57,087 nucleotides of DNA from Hyphomicrobiales bacterium (GTDB lineage: Bacteria > Pseudomonadota > Alphaproteobacteria > Rhizobiales > HXMU1428-3), in assembly GCA_017640685.1 (NCBI GenBank), contig JAEPQF010000001.1, forward strand, positions 17,015-74,101, given 5' to 3'. Position numbers and translations under genes: made by a program. A model generated the notes under the pieces. It did not search any database, was not told the DNA's origin, and worked only from the letters and a program-made list of their open reading frames with translations. This document shows, piece after piece, positions 8,449 through 17,741 of this stretch; position 1 is the first letter of the stretch; every line of letters starts with the position of its first letter.

Positions 8449-9870
8449 ATGCGACTGCCTTTGGATATTGGCTCTTTACATTTTGTTGGCATGGGTGGCA
8501 TTGGCATGAGTGCCATTGCAGAGATTTTGCTGAGCATGGGGTATCAGGTTCAAGGTAGTGACATGAACAGAAATGCGAATGTTGAGCGTTTGATCTCTAA
8601 GGGGGCGAAAGCTTTTATTGGCCATGAAGCCAGGAACGTTGAAGGAGCGTCTGTTGTTGTTGTTTCTTCTGCGATTAAACATGATAATCCTGAACTTGTT
8701 GCGGCGAGACAAGCTGGAATACCAGTTGTTTTGCGCGCGGAAATGCTTGCTGAGCTAATGCGGCTTAAATCTTCAATTGCGGTAGCTGGCACACACGGCA
8801 AGACCACGACAACGTCTTTGATTTCAACGGTGCTTTGCGCTGGGCAAATTGACCCAACTGTGATTAATGGCGGGATTATTGAAGCATTTGGTTCAAATGC
8901 TCGCATTGGTCAAGGAGAGTGGCTGGTTGCTGAAGCTGATGAATCTGATGGCAGCTTTTTAAAACTCCCGGCTCAAGTTGGCATTATAACCAATATAGAC
9001 CCTGAACATATGGAGCATTATGGGGACTTTGATGGGGTTAAAGCAGCGTTTAAACAATTTGCTCTGCAAATTCCTTTTTATGGGTTTACCCTCGCCGGCA
9101 TTGACCACCCTGTTGTAAAAACATTGGTTGATGACCTGCAAAGTGATGAGAGTTTAACCTCTAAAAAAATTCTTACCTATGGCTCAGTTGCAGGTGCTGA
9201 TATTCACCTTGTGAATTGTGTGCCTGGTTCTGGTGAGCTTTCATTTGATCTTGAATTTTCAGACAATATGCGTGGTGGCTCTCAAACCGTAACCGGCTTC
9301 AAATTGCCAATGCCGGGGCATTATAATGCTTTGAATGCGGCAGTTGCTGTAGCGGTGGCTCATGAAATTGGCGTTGAAATTTCAGATATTCGTGATGGGC
9401 TTGCTGGGTTTTCTGGTGTGAAGCGCCGCTTTACACATGTCGGATCAGTGCAAAATTTTGATCTCTATGATGATTATGCACACCATCCGGTGGAGATTAA
9501 TTCTGTTCTTGGGGCATCAAAATCTTCAACCAGTGGGCGGGTGATTGCGATTATGCAGCCGCATCGTTATTCACGGTTGCAGTGTCATTTTGATGAGTTC
9601 AAAGAATGTTTTGATGATGCCGATATAGTCATTATGGCGCCGGTGTTTGCAGCCGGAGAAGACCCGCTTGAAGGATTTGATCATCAAACTTTGGGGGCAG
9701 GTGTTGCAGCGCGGGGGAATGATGTTCGTTATGTTCACCACTCGAGTGAATTAGCACCCATGTTGAGTGAAATTGCAAAGCCTGGTGATCTTATCATTGG
9801 TTTAGGTGCTGGGAGCATTTCTAGCTGGATGCATAATTTACCGAATGAGCTTAAGGAAGTTGCGGCTTAA
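8449..9870 (+). CDS. murC: UDP-N-acetylmuramate--L-alanine ligase (MurC)
   Basis: First Mur ligase, joining L-Ala to UDP-MurNAc. The N-terminal GMGGIGMSAIAE loop, the P-loop GTHGKTTTT near residue 114, the NIDPEHMEHYGD segment and the DDYAHHPVEI segment are diagnostic. The ORF track opens at 8410, but that ATG lies inside a hairpin repeat. The ATG at 8449 is preceded by GAGGGA at good spacing and leads straight into the conserved N-terminus, so I chose it (473 residues). Confidence 0.96.
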   Translation: MRLPLDIGSLHFVGMGGIGMSAIAEILLSMGYQVQGSDMNRNANVERLISKGAKAFIGHEARNVEGASVVVVSSAIKHDNPELVAARQAGIPVVLRAEMLAELMRLKSSIAVAGTHGKTTTTSLISTVLCAGQIDPTVINGGIIEAFGSNARIGQGEWLVAEADESDGSFLKLPAQVGIITNIDPEHMEHYGDFDGVKAAFKQFALQIPFYGFTLAGIDHPVVKTLVDDLQSDESLTSKKILTYGSVAGADIHLVNCVPGSGELSFDLEFSDNMRGGSQTVTGFKLPMPGHYNALNAAVAVAVAHEIGVEISDIRDGLAGFSGVKRRFTHVGSVQNFDLYDDYAHHPVEINSVLGASKSSTSGRVIAIMQPHRYSRLQCHFDEFKECFDDADIVIMAPVFAAGEDPLEGFDHQTLGAGVAARGNDVRYVHHSSELAPMLSEIAKPGDLIIGLGAGSISSWMHNLPNELKEVAA

Positions 9871-10056
9871 GCGCTTAGCTTGAGGATTTGTTATTTTGCG
9901 TTCTATTTTTATTAATTTGATTTCTGTCATTGTTCTTAGTGTCTTAGTTCTATTCAGTGTTTAATTCAGTTTGATTATCAAAGATTTTATATTGTTTGGA
10001 TTGTTATATTTTTTGTGATCATTTTTCTAAATGATCACTTTCCGATTTGGAGATTT

Positions 10057-11001
10057 ATGGTGTTTGAAGATTATTTAGAGCGCTTTCAAGAGGCGATGCC
10101 AGAGCTAAGAGGGCGGCTTAAGGCGAATTCGCTGATGTCGGAGATCACCTGGTTTCGGGTTGGGGGGCCGGCACAGCTTTTATATACGCCAGCCGATGAA
10201 GCAGATCTCTCATATTTCATGAAAAATAAACCGGTTGATTTGCCGATTACTGTGATTGGGCTTGGCTCGAATTTATTGGTGAGAGATGGCGGTATACCTG
10301 GCATTGTTGTGCGCTTGGGGCGCGGTTTTAACTCGATTGAAGCTTTGGGTGACAATAAAATTAAAGTTGGAACCGCTGTTCCTGATATGAAATTAGCACG
10401 AGCAGCGGCTGAGCACGGTGTTGCAGGGCTGAGTTTCTATAGGGGGATTCCAGGTTCTATTGGTGGGGCGTTGCGGATGAATGCCGGTGCGCACGGTGGT
10501 GAAACCCGTGATTATTTGGTAGAAGCGCGCGCGGTTGATTATGAGGGGAATATTCACACCTTTTCAGCTGAGGAAATGGGGCACACTTACAGGAATTGTG
10601 CACTTCCTTATAATTTCATTTTCACTGAGGCTATTTTTAAAGGTCAGCCAGGTGAGAAAGATGAGATTGAAAAGGCCAATGCTGAGGTTGTGGCTTATAG
10701 AGAAGAAAAGCAACCTGTGAAAGATAGAACTGGTGGTAGCACATTTAAAAACCCGCCTGGACATAGTTCTTGGAAACTCATTGATGAAGCTGGACTTAGA
10801 GGCTTTAAAATTGGCGGTGCTAAAGTTTCTGAAAAACATTGTAATTTCTTAATCAATGAAGGGGATGCTACAGGAACGGATTTGGAAACACTTGGTGAAA
10901 CTGTTCGCAAGCGTGTTTTTGAAAAGAGTGGTGTAAAATTAGATTGGGAAATTAAACGTTTAGGCGTTGCCGACGTTATGGGAGAGGATTTGGCGCAATG
11001 A
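10057..11001 (+). CDS. murB: UDP-N-acetylenolpyruvoylglucosamine reductase (MurB)
   Basis: FAD enzyme that reduces UDP-GlcNAc-enolpyruvate to UDP-MurNAc with NADPH. The FAD-binding GLGSNLLVRDGG lies near residue 67, the YRGIPGSIGGALRMNAGA block near 127, and the catalytic serine region GGSTFKNP near 226, which fits the shorter type II MurB. The track begins at a GTG at 10015. The ATG at 10057 has GGAG five bases upstream and fits the family N-terminus better. Its TGA overlaps the ddl ATG (ATGA), implying translational coupling. Confidence 0.95.
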   Translation: MVFEDYLERFQEAMPELRGRLKANSLMSEITWFRVGGPAQLLYTPADEADLSYFMKNKPVDLPITVIGLGSNLLVRDGGIPGIVVRLGRGFNSIEALGDNKIKVGTAVPDMKLARAAAEHGVAGLSFYRGIPGSIGGALRMNAGAHGGETRDYLVEARAVDYEGNIHTFSAEEMGHTYRNCALPYNFIFTEAIFKGQPGEKDEIEKANAEVVAYREEKQPVKDRTGGSTFKNPPGHSSWKLIDEAGLRGFKIGGAKVSEKHCNFLINEGDATGTDLETLGETVRKRVFEKSGVKLDWEIKRLGVADVMGEDLAQ

Positions 11002-11921
11002 TTGATGAAAATGCTCACGTTGCGGTTTTAATGGGTGGCTGGTCTGCAGAGCGGGAAGTGAGCCTTAGCAGCGGTAAAGCGTGTGCTAAAGCGCTTCGAG
11101 AAGAAGGTTTTACAGTTACTGAAGTTGATATTGAGCGCAATATTGCCACGGTTTTAGAAGAACTAAAGCCTGATGTTTGCTTTAATGCGTTGCATGGACC
11201 TTTTGGGGAAGATGGCTGTATTCAAGGCATTTTGGAAGTTTTGAACATTCCTTATACTCACTCTGGTGTTCTGGCGTCTTCAATGGCGATGCATAAAAAA
11301 ATCGCTAAAGAGATTATTGGGGGGGCTGGTGTTCCTGTTGCGGGGGATAAAGTGGTCAAACGCGGGGAAGCGGCTTTAGGTCATTTAAAATTACCTCCTT
11401 ATGTTCTAAAACCGATTGCTGATGGTTCGAGCTGCGGGATTTTTATTGTGAAAGATATGGATACCCCGCCTCCAGGAAGTGATATTCTTGCGGCTGGCGC
11501 TGAAGATGATGACATGCTTATTGAAGAGTTTGTTGAAGGTCTGGAGCTGACATGTGGTGTTTTGGGAAACAGGGCGCTTGATGTGACTGAAATTCGCTCT
11601 GAGGCACATGAATTTTATGATTATGATGCTAAATATGCACCAGGCGGTTCACAACACATCATTCCTGCGGAAATTTCACCAAATATTTACCAATTCATAC
11701 AGAAATGGACTCTAACGGCCCATAATGCTCTTGGGTGCCGCGGCGTGAGCCGTGCTGATTTTAGATATGATGAGAAGAAAGATCTTCTTGTATGTCTTGA
11801 AGTGAACACTCAGCCTGGCATGACAGCGACCTCTCTTTTGCCTGAAATGGCTGAAAAAGCTGGTTGGAGTTTTAATGAGTTGGTGCGCTGGATTTTGGAG
11901 GATGCATCTTGCAATCGATGA
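10998..11921 (+). CDS. ddl: D-alanine--D-alanine ligase (Ddl)
   Basis: ATP-grasp enzyme that makes the D-Ala-D-Ala used by MurF. The N-terminal VLMGGWSAEREVSL, the FNALHGPFGEDG segment, the ATP-grasp lid region and the metal-binding CLEVNTQPGMT near the C-terminus are present. Its 307 residues match the DdlB type found inside dcw clusters. It overlaps murB by four bases and ftsQ by thirteen, so the three are probably co-translated. Confidence 0.96.
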   Translation: MIDENAHVAVLMGGWSAEREVSLSSGKACAKALREEGFTVTEVDIERNIATVLEELKPDVCFNALHGPFGEDGCIQGILEVLNIPYTHSGVLASSMAMHKKIAKEIIGGAGVPVAGDKVVKRGEAALGHLKLPPYVLKPIADGSSCGIFIVKDMDTPPPGSDILAAGAEDDDMLIEEFVEGLELTCGVLGNRALDVTEIRSEAHEFYDYDAKYAPGGSQHIIPAEISPNIYQFIQKWTLTAHNALGCRGVSRADFRYDEKKDLLVCLEVNTQPGMTATSLLPEMAEKAGWSFNELVRWILEDASCNR

Positions 11922-12880
11922 TGAATAGAGGGAATTCAAAGACTTCTGAAGCATCTGTTTCAGAGAGCCTCCCTTCTATTGGTTGTTATGTTAAAGATGA
12001 ATATGCTGAAGAATATCATATTGCGCCTTCATCTGAGCGCTATATGCCGCAAACGTCCAAAAAGACTTCTTTTGGGCGTTTTTGGTTTGGACTGATTGTT
12101 TTCCTCATTATTGCAGTTGGGTTGTTTTTTGGCTTTAGGCGCCATATTCCGGATGATTTTTCTGTAGTTGCGATTGTTCAGGATTATGGCCAACGGCTTT
12201 TCTCCATTGTTCAATTCCCTATAAAAGAAGTTCATATCGCAGGGCATAAATATACAAAAGAAAGAGCCATTGTTGAACGTTTGGGGGATGTTTGGGATCA
12301 ATCTCTTGTGTCATTAAATACGTTTGAAGCACAAAGAAAAATTGAAAGTTTGCCTTGGATTTTAAAGGCTGATGTGCAGCGTGTTTTTCCGCATGGTTTG
12401 AATATTTATGTGGAAGAGCGTGAGCCGATTGGCCGTTTTGTGACGCTTTCAGGGACTTATGTTTTTGATAAGCTTGGGGTGATTATTCAAAAGGTAAAAG
12501 TTGGCTCTCATTTTGAACTTCCTATTTATGAGGGCCGAAAAGCGCCACAATCCGCGAATGAGCTGCGCGAAATTTTGACAAAATTTGATGATTTACAACC
12601 TCTCATAGTTCGGTTTCAAAGGGTTGATCAACGTCGTTGGACTTTGATTTTACATAATGAAATGAAAGTTTTGTTGCCGGAGAATAGACTAGAGGGGGCT
12701 TTAAGTCGGTTGCGGGCGTTGCAAGCTCAACATAATATTTTAAACCGCGAATTGGCGCATATTGATTTGCGGCTTGGGGATCGGATAACCTTGCGACCGA
12801 AAAAAAGCAAAAAAATCAAAATATTTTCAAGAGATGAAGATTTTTCTGTCGGTAAAACGGCTGATCAAGATAAATTATAG
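11909..12880 (+). CDS. ftsQ: Cell division protein FtsQ
   Basis: Bitopic division protein linking the FtsA/FtsZ ring to periplasmic partners. The N-terminal cytoplasmic part (~52 residues) is followed by one membrane segment near residues 53-74 and a POTRA domain around 107-175 (VHIAGHKYTKERAIVERLGD region, then the WILKADVQRVFP strand). The C-terminal tail is lysine-rich. A TTG at 11909 has GGAGG seven bases upstream and is the likely start; ATGs at 11918 and 11921 are alternatives. It overlaps the end of ddl. Confidence 0.93.
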   Translation: MQSMMNRGNSKTSEASVSESLPSIGCYVKDEYAEEYHIAPSSERYMPQTSKKTSFGRFWFGLIVFLIIAVGLFFGFRRHIPDDFSVVAIVQDYGQRLFSIVQFPIKEVHIAGHKYTKERAIVERLGDVWDQSLVSLNTFEAQRKIESLPWILKADVQRVFPHGLNIYVEEREPIGRFVTLSGTYVFDKLGVIIQKVKVGSHFELPIYEGRKAPQSANELREILTKFDDLQPLIVRFQRVDQRRWTLILHNEMKVLLPENRLEGALSRLRALQAQHNILNRELAHIDLRLGDRITLRPKKSKKIKIFSRDEDFSVGKTADQDKL

Positions 12881-12948
12881 TTTGTTCTTCCCGTTTCTGG
12901 GATAATGTTTTCTCGCGAAATGATTTTTAAACGGAAAGTTGATGCACT

Positions 12949-14349
12949 GTGTTTGGGCGCTCGAAACAAGCCAGTAAAATGGGCTCTACTGTTGCGGTAA
13001 TAGACCTTGGAACCACGAAATTCACCTGTTTGATTGGGGAATGGGTTGATGGGGCTATGCCTGTTGCTCAGTCTGGCCCGCTTTCAAACTCATTTGCTAA
13101 TGGCGCTCGTTCAACTGATGAATTAGGGCCTGAGGGGTATGGAGGGCGTGAAGGGACTGGATCACGCCCGCTCGGTTCTGTTTTACGTATAATTGGATAT
13201 GGGCATCAGCGCGCACGAGGGATGAAGGCTGGTGTGCTTATTGACTTGGATGCCGCTGAAAATGCTGTGCGTGATGTTGTTAGCCAGGCTGAGAAGATGG
13301 CTGGTCACAGGGTTGAGAATGTTGTTGTTTCTGTTTCTTGTGGGCGGCTGCAATCGTTGAATTATACCACCAGTGTTCGATTAAATGGGCATGGTGTTCG
13401 TCCGTCTCATATTGATGAGGTTATGGTGGCAGGGCGTGATTATGCGGCGGAAGATGGCCGTGCTTTATTGCATCTTATGCCACTTGGTTACACACTTGAT
13501 GAAGCAACAGGTGTTGTAGATCCCATTAATATGGTTGGTGATCTATTGGAGCTCGATCTACACGCGGTGACAGCTGATATATCTCCTCTTAAAAATATAG
13601 CTCTTTTGCTTGAGCGGTGCCATTTGCGGGCTGCTCGTATTATGGCGACTTCTTATGCGAGTGCGCTGGCTGTTGCTGACCTGAGTGAAATTGAGCTTGG
13701 AACGACCGTGATTGATATTGGCGGTGGCACCACAAAGCTTGCGCTTTTTGCAAATGGTTATTTTGTTCATTCTGATGCCATTGCAATTGGGGGAGACTTA
13801 ATTTCCTTTGAAATAGCTCAGGCTTTGAATTGTCCTTTGCAAGAGGCTGAGCGTATTAAGGTTCTTTATGGCTCTGCGTTTTCAGCGGGGATGAAGCTGG
13901 AAGGAACTGATTGGGACAAGCCAATTCAATATTCCATCGTTGGTGAGGGGCAAGTGACAGAAGGTCAGATTAGTGCCGCGCAACTGGCTGATATAATCAG
14001 GCCGAAAGTGCAGCATATTTTATCTTTGGTTATGGATCGCCTTAATAACAGCGGTTTTGGCGGGCATTCTGGGCAAAGATTGATTCTCACTGGTGGTGGC
14101 AGTCAACTCAATGGGCTTGCTGAGTTTGCTTCTGAGATTTTTTCTAAGCCGGTTCGGTTGGGCGCACCACCAGCTATTTCAGGTTTGCCACCAGAAATGT
14201 TAGGTGGCGCATTTTCTAGCTCTATTGGCTTGTTTGAGGCTTTGCAACGTTATGATCTGGCTGATGAGTTTACTATGAAGGTGGCAAGAGGGCAGCATCA
14301 GGGTGGATATTGGTCACGTATGGGAACGTGGCTGAAAGATAGTTTTTAA
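12949..14349 (+). CDS. ftsA: Cell division protein FtsA
   Basis: Actin-like ATPase that tethers FtsZ to the inner membrane. The phosphate-1 motif AVIDLGTTKF lies near residue 16, the phosphate-2 motif VIDIGGGTTKLALF near residue 255, and the adenosine motif ILTGGGSQLNG near residue 380; the tail (SRMGTWLKDSF) resembles the membrane-binding amphipathic helix. GTG start at 12949, with an in-frame ATG at 12979. Odd: a Gly/Ser-rich insertion of about 40 residues between GEWVDGAMPV and the SVLRIIGYG strand in subdomain 1A. Confidence 0.95.
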   Translation: MFGRSKQASKMGSTVAVIDLGTTKFTCLIGEWVDGAMPVAQSGPLSNSFANGARSTDELGPEGYGGREGTGSRPLGSVLRIIGYGHQRARGMKAGVLIDLDAAENAVRDVVSQAEKMAGHRVENVVVSVSCGRLQSLNYTTSVRLNGHGVRPSHIDEVMVAGRDYAAEDGRALLHLMPLGYTLDEATGVVDPINMVGDLLELDLHAVTADISPLKNIALLLERCHLRAARIMATSYASALAVADLSEIELGTTVIDIGGGTTKLALFANGYFVHSDAIAIGGDLISFEIAQALNCPLQEAERIKVLYGSAFSAGMKLEGTDWDKPIQYSIVGEGQVTEGQISAAQLADIIRPKVQHILSLVMDRLNNSGFGGHSGQRLILTGGGSQLNGLAEFASEIFSKPVRLGAPPAISGLPPEMLGGAFSSSIGLFEALQRYDLADEFTMKVARGQHQGGYWSRMGTWLKDSF

Positions 14350-14428
14350 TAGTTGCAATTGATTTTAGCATTTAATGGGCCGAATCAGTTACCATAGGGA
14401 TGTGCTTCCTTATGAAGCGGGGAAACAA

Positions 14429-16759
14429 ATGAGTTCAAATGTCCATAATTTTCATGAATTGCGCCCACGCATCATTGTGATGGGTGTTGGTGGTGCTGGT
14501 GGCAATGCGGTTAATAATATGATCGCATCTGGGCTGCATGGCGTTGAGTTTGTTGCGGCAAACACAGATGCGCAAGCGCTTTCCACTTCTGGTGCTGATG
14601 TTCGCTTACAGTTAGGGGTTAACCTAACTGAAGGGCTTGGTGCTGGCTCTAACCCTGAAATTGGGGAAGGTGCTGCCGAAGAAGTTATGGAAGAAATGAA
14701 AGAACTTCTTTCTGAAGTTCACATGATTTTCATTGCTTGTGGTATGGGCGGTGGCACAGGAACTGGTGCAGCCCCTGTTATTGCTCGGATTGCCCAAGAG
14801 CTTGGTGTTCTGACTGTTGCTGTTGTCACAAAACCTTTCCAATTTGAAGGGCAGCGCCGGATGCGCATTGCTGAAACTGGTATTGAGCAGCTTCGCAAAT
14901 ATGTGGACACGATGATCGTTATTCCCAATCAGAATTTATTCCGTCTTGCTAATGAGCAAACAACATTTGCTGATTCTTTCTGTTTAGCTGACTCTGTTTT
15001 GAATTCAGGTGTTGCTTGTGTCACTGATCTCATCATGAAAGAAGGATTGATTAATCTCGATTTTGCTGATGTGAAAACCGTGATCACTGAAATGGGCGCG
15101 GCTGTAATGGGCACGGGTGTTGCTCATGGTGAAGGGCGAGCACGAAAAGCGGCTGAAGAAGCAATTTCCAATCCTTTGATTGATGATATTTCACTTGCTG
15201 GTGCTAAGGGCTTGTTGATTTCCATTTCTGGTGGGCAGGATATGACGCTTTTTGAAGTGGATGAAGTGGCTAGTCGAATTCGACAAGAAGTTGATCAAAA
15301 TGCAAATATTATTGTTGGTGCGACGTTTGATGAGCAATTAGAAGGCTATTTGAGAGTTTCTCTTGTAGCTTCCGGTCTCAATCGAGGCCATCCAGAATCT
15401 ATGCATATTGAAGCTGATCGCCGCCGTATGGAGATTGATGCTGAAATAGAGCAAAATACACTTGGCCTTAATGAGCGGTTACAATCCTTAGAAACGTCAT
15501 CTGAAAACAATGTTTCGCAAACTGGTGAACAAAGGATTCCTCAAAACGATCCTTCGCTTCAGGCCGTTAATGGTCGTATGCGTCCTCAAGGACCACAAGG
15601 TGGACCTGTTTCCCATGCTGTTGCAGGTGCTGCTGTAACTGGTGGTGTGAATGAAGGACAACAAAGAGGTGGGCCTTCGCCTCAAAACGCTTCAGTGAAC
15701 CAAGCTGATGGCCGTGGAAATGTGAAAATTGTAAATAAGCCGCCGCGCTTTATGTCTCCTGATAGTGACGGTGGTTATTCGCCACCAGCTACACCGGGAT
15801 CACGCGATCGTATGCAGGGTGAGGCGATGACTGACCCGATGACGGGACGTGAATTTGTAGCAGGAGCACCGCAAACAATCAATCGCTCTATGCGCCGGAT
15901 GCCGAGCATGGAAGATTTGCCAATTACAGGGCAAAATCAATTGCGTGCTTACAAGGCACCTGAGGGACAATTTAAAGAGGCTGAACCTAAGAAAAAGGGT
16001 GGCTTTTTTAGTCGCTTAACTGGGCGTAACCGCAAGCAAGAAGAAGTTGCTTCTGAGACTTCTGAAGAGATTGTTCATCAGCCATCTATTGATGAATACG
16101 CTTTTGGTGATGGTTCTATTCATAATGAGGGGCAAGTTCCTCATCAGTATAATAAACCCGTTCAAGAAGCAGGCCCTGCTAGAGACCAACAGCCCTCTTT
16201 TCAAGAAACTGAGCAAAACTCTTATATAAACCAAGGTGGTGTTGCTCAAGGTAGTGTTACACAAGGTGCTGTGGTTCGAGATCCGCATCTGCCACAAAGA
16301 GAGAATGGTGTTTTGCCTTCTGATCAGCCTATGGGAGCACCTCATAAGCCTCAGCCGCCTTCAAGAGATGTTGTTTCTTCTTCTGATGGAGAGGTACGGA
16401 ATAATGTACCTCCACAAGGAGCTTACGACCGACATTTAATGAAAAAACAGGGTATTCCTAAAGGGACCGCAGATAAGGCTAGCGATAAGCAAGCTCCTAA
16501 AAGTGACTATGATCTAAGTATGGAGGAGCATTATAAACAGCATCCTTCTGCTAGACCGGAAACAATCATGTCTGAACATGATGGTGTGAATAATGAGGGC
16601 AGGGCTGGTCAAGAGTGGGTTCCCTCAAAACCTGAAACACCTGCTGAGCGTTATCCGACTTTAGAGCTTAATAAATCTGGCGTTGGTAATATTCCTCTTG
16701 ATGAAGAAGAAAATATCGCTGATATCCCTCCTTTTCTTAAAGAGAAACGCAAAGGGTGA
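14429..16759 (+). CDS. ftsZ: Cell division GTPase FtsZ with very long linker
   Basis: Tubulin-like GTPase that forms the Z-ring. The GTPase core shows [13 protein letters not shown] near residue 15, the signature [13 protein letters not shown] near 106 and the T7 loop [11 protein letters not shown] near 205. The core ends near residue 343. About 410 residues of Pro/Gln/Gly-rich linker follow, then the conserved C-terminal peptide ([10 protein letters not shown]) that binds FtsA and other partners. The total of 776 residues is far above the usual 350-600. The upstream ATG at 14375 lacks a ribosome binding site; the ATG at 14429 follows GCGGGG and leads into the usual alphaproteobacterial N-terminus. 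Confidence 0.96.
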   Translation: MSSNVHNFHELRPRIIVMGVGGAGGNAVNNMIASGLHGVEFVAANTDAQALSTSGADVRLQLGVNLTEGLGAGSNPEIGEGAAEEVMEEMKELLSEVHMIFIACGMGGGTGTGAAPVIARIAQELGVLTVAVVTKPFQFEGQRRMRIAETGIEQLRKYVDTMIVIPNQNLFRLANEQTTFADSFCLADSVLNSGVACVTDLIMKEGLINLDFADVKTVITEMGAAVMGTGVAHGEGRARKAAEEAISNPLIDDISLAGAKGLLISISGGQDMTLFEVDEVASRIRQEVDQNANIIVGATFDEQLEGYLRVSLVASGLNRGHPESMHIEADRRRMEIDAEIEQNTLGLNERLQSLETSSENNVSQTGEQRIPQNDPSLQAVNGRMRPQGPQGGPVSHAVAGAAVTGGVNEGQQRGGPSPQNASVNQADGRGNVKIVNKPPRFMSPDSDGGYSPPATPGSRDRMQGEAMTDPMTGREFVAGAPQTINRSMRRMPSMEDLPITGQNQLRAYKAPEGQFKEAEPKKKGGFFSRLTGRNRKQEEVASETSEEIVHQPSIDEYAFGDGSIHNEGQVPHQYNKPVQEAGPARDQQPSFQETEQNSYINQGGVAQGSVTQGAVVRDPHLPQRENGVLPSDQPMGAPHKPQPPSRDVVSSSDGEVRNNVPPQGAYDRHLMKKQGIPKGTADKASDKQAPKSDYDLSMEEHYKQHPSARPETIMSEHDGVNNEGRAGQEWVPSKPETPAERYPTLELNKSGVGNIPLDEEENIADIPPFLKEKRKG

Positions 16760-16806
16760 TTTTTAAAGCTGAGTTTAGCTGCACTATTTTAATTTGAAAC
16801 AAGCTT

Positions 16807-16834
16807 AAGCGGAGACATTGTCTCCGCTTTTTTT
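16807..16834 (+). terminator. Intrinsic terminator after ftsZ
   Basis: AAGCGGAGAC/GTCTCCGCTT stem with a 3-base loop followed by a run of T. It closes the murD-ftsZ transcript, so lpxC must have its own promoter. Confidence 0.9.
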
Positions 16835-17727
16835 ATAGGCTCTGTTGCTCTATTTTTAGGCGAATCAATTAACCAATTTTAGTTTCTGTTTCATATTTAT
16901 AACATTTCAACAGTAGTTTTATGAAACTTTAGGCGATTTTTTCGTGTTTTTTTCTTTCTTTTCAGTGTGTTAACGAGTTGGTAACAGACTGTAAGAAACC
17001 GTGATTTGTATGATTAATCTTCTCTATAGTAAGGTTTCTTTAATGATGGCCATAGGCTTGATTATCTTAAGGTTAGATTACTGATTAATTTGATTAATCG
17101 CGTTGTCATCAAAGCTTTAAGATTAGTTGTTTGTAACTCTCTAATTGAGTTTGTGTCTCGATTTAAGATGAACTTAAATTATAAAAATGGTTTTAAGTTT
17201 GATCTTGAGTGAGGCTAAAGTTGAAAGATTTAAAATTTATCCTTTTGATGGAGAATTTTAATCAGAAGCTAAAGAACTTAAAGTTGTTACAGTTTTGAAA
17301 TCTGATTTTATAATTTAGAAGTCTGGTTTCACAAGATTGTAACTTTGAGATTTTAGAAACTCTGGACCATGATAAAAATATAAACATGGTTTCCGCGTTT
17401 CATAAGCTGATCTGGGTAAAAATATACCTTTTAGGTGTTTTGCTTATATAGGAAGTTTTACCTGGTCTGAAGATTGATACTCAGATGTGAGTGAGTGTTG
17501 ATTGTTAAAATTGAGAGAGCTTGTTCTCTAGGTTTTATTTTAAGACCACTGATTAGGTATCAGAGATTAGAAGATCGGACAGCAGTCAGGTTTATGGAGG
17601 GGGGCTCCGAATAGCTAGTTGGACTTAAAATTTTTAAAACTTAGTTTTTTAAGAAAGTTAAGATTTTAAAGATAATATTTTAAAGTTCCCATGCGTTCTG
17701 GATGTCTAGAGAAGACAGGGTAAATTA
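16835..17727 (+). other. Long AT-rich non-coding leader between ftsZ and lpxC
   Basis: About 0.9 kb without any credible ORF on either strand. It is rich in short repeats of the type TTAAAG, GATTAAT and TTTTAAA. At 16970 there is TTAACGAGTTGGTAAC, which resembles a CtrA half-site pair (TTAA-N7-GTAA against the known TTAA-N7-TTAA); GATTAATTTGATTAATC lies near 17083. The region could hold the lpxC promoter and a long 5' untranslated leader, but no riboswitch class was recognised. Confidence 0.5.
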
Positions 17728-17741
17728 GAGGGTATACTCTC
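17728..17741 (+). promoter_or_regulatory. Possible RBS-sequestering hairpin before lpxC
   Basis: GAGGGTATACTCTC folds as a 5-base stem (GAGGG with CUCUC, including one G-U pair) and a UAUA loop. It contains the only plausible ribosome binding site (GAGGG) and touches the ATG directly. This would restrict translation initiation of lpxC. Confidence 0.4.
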
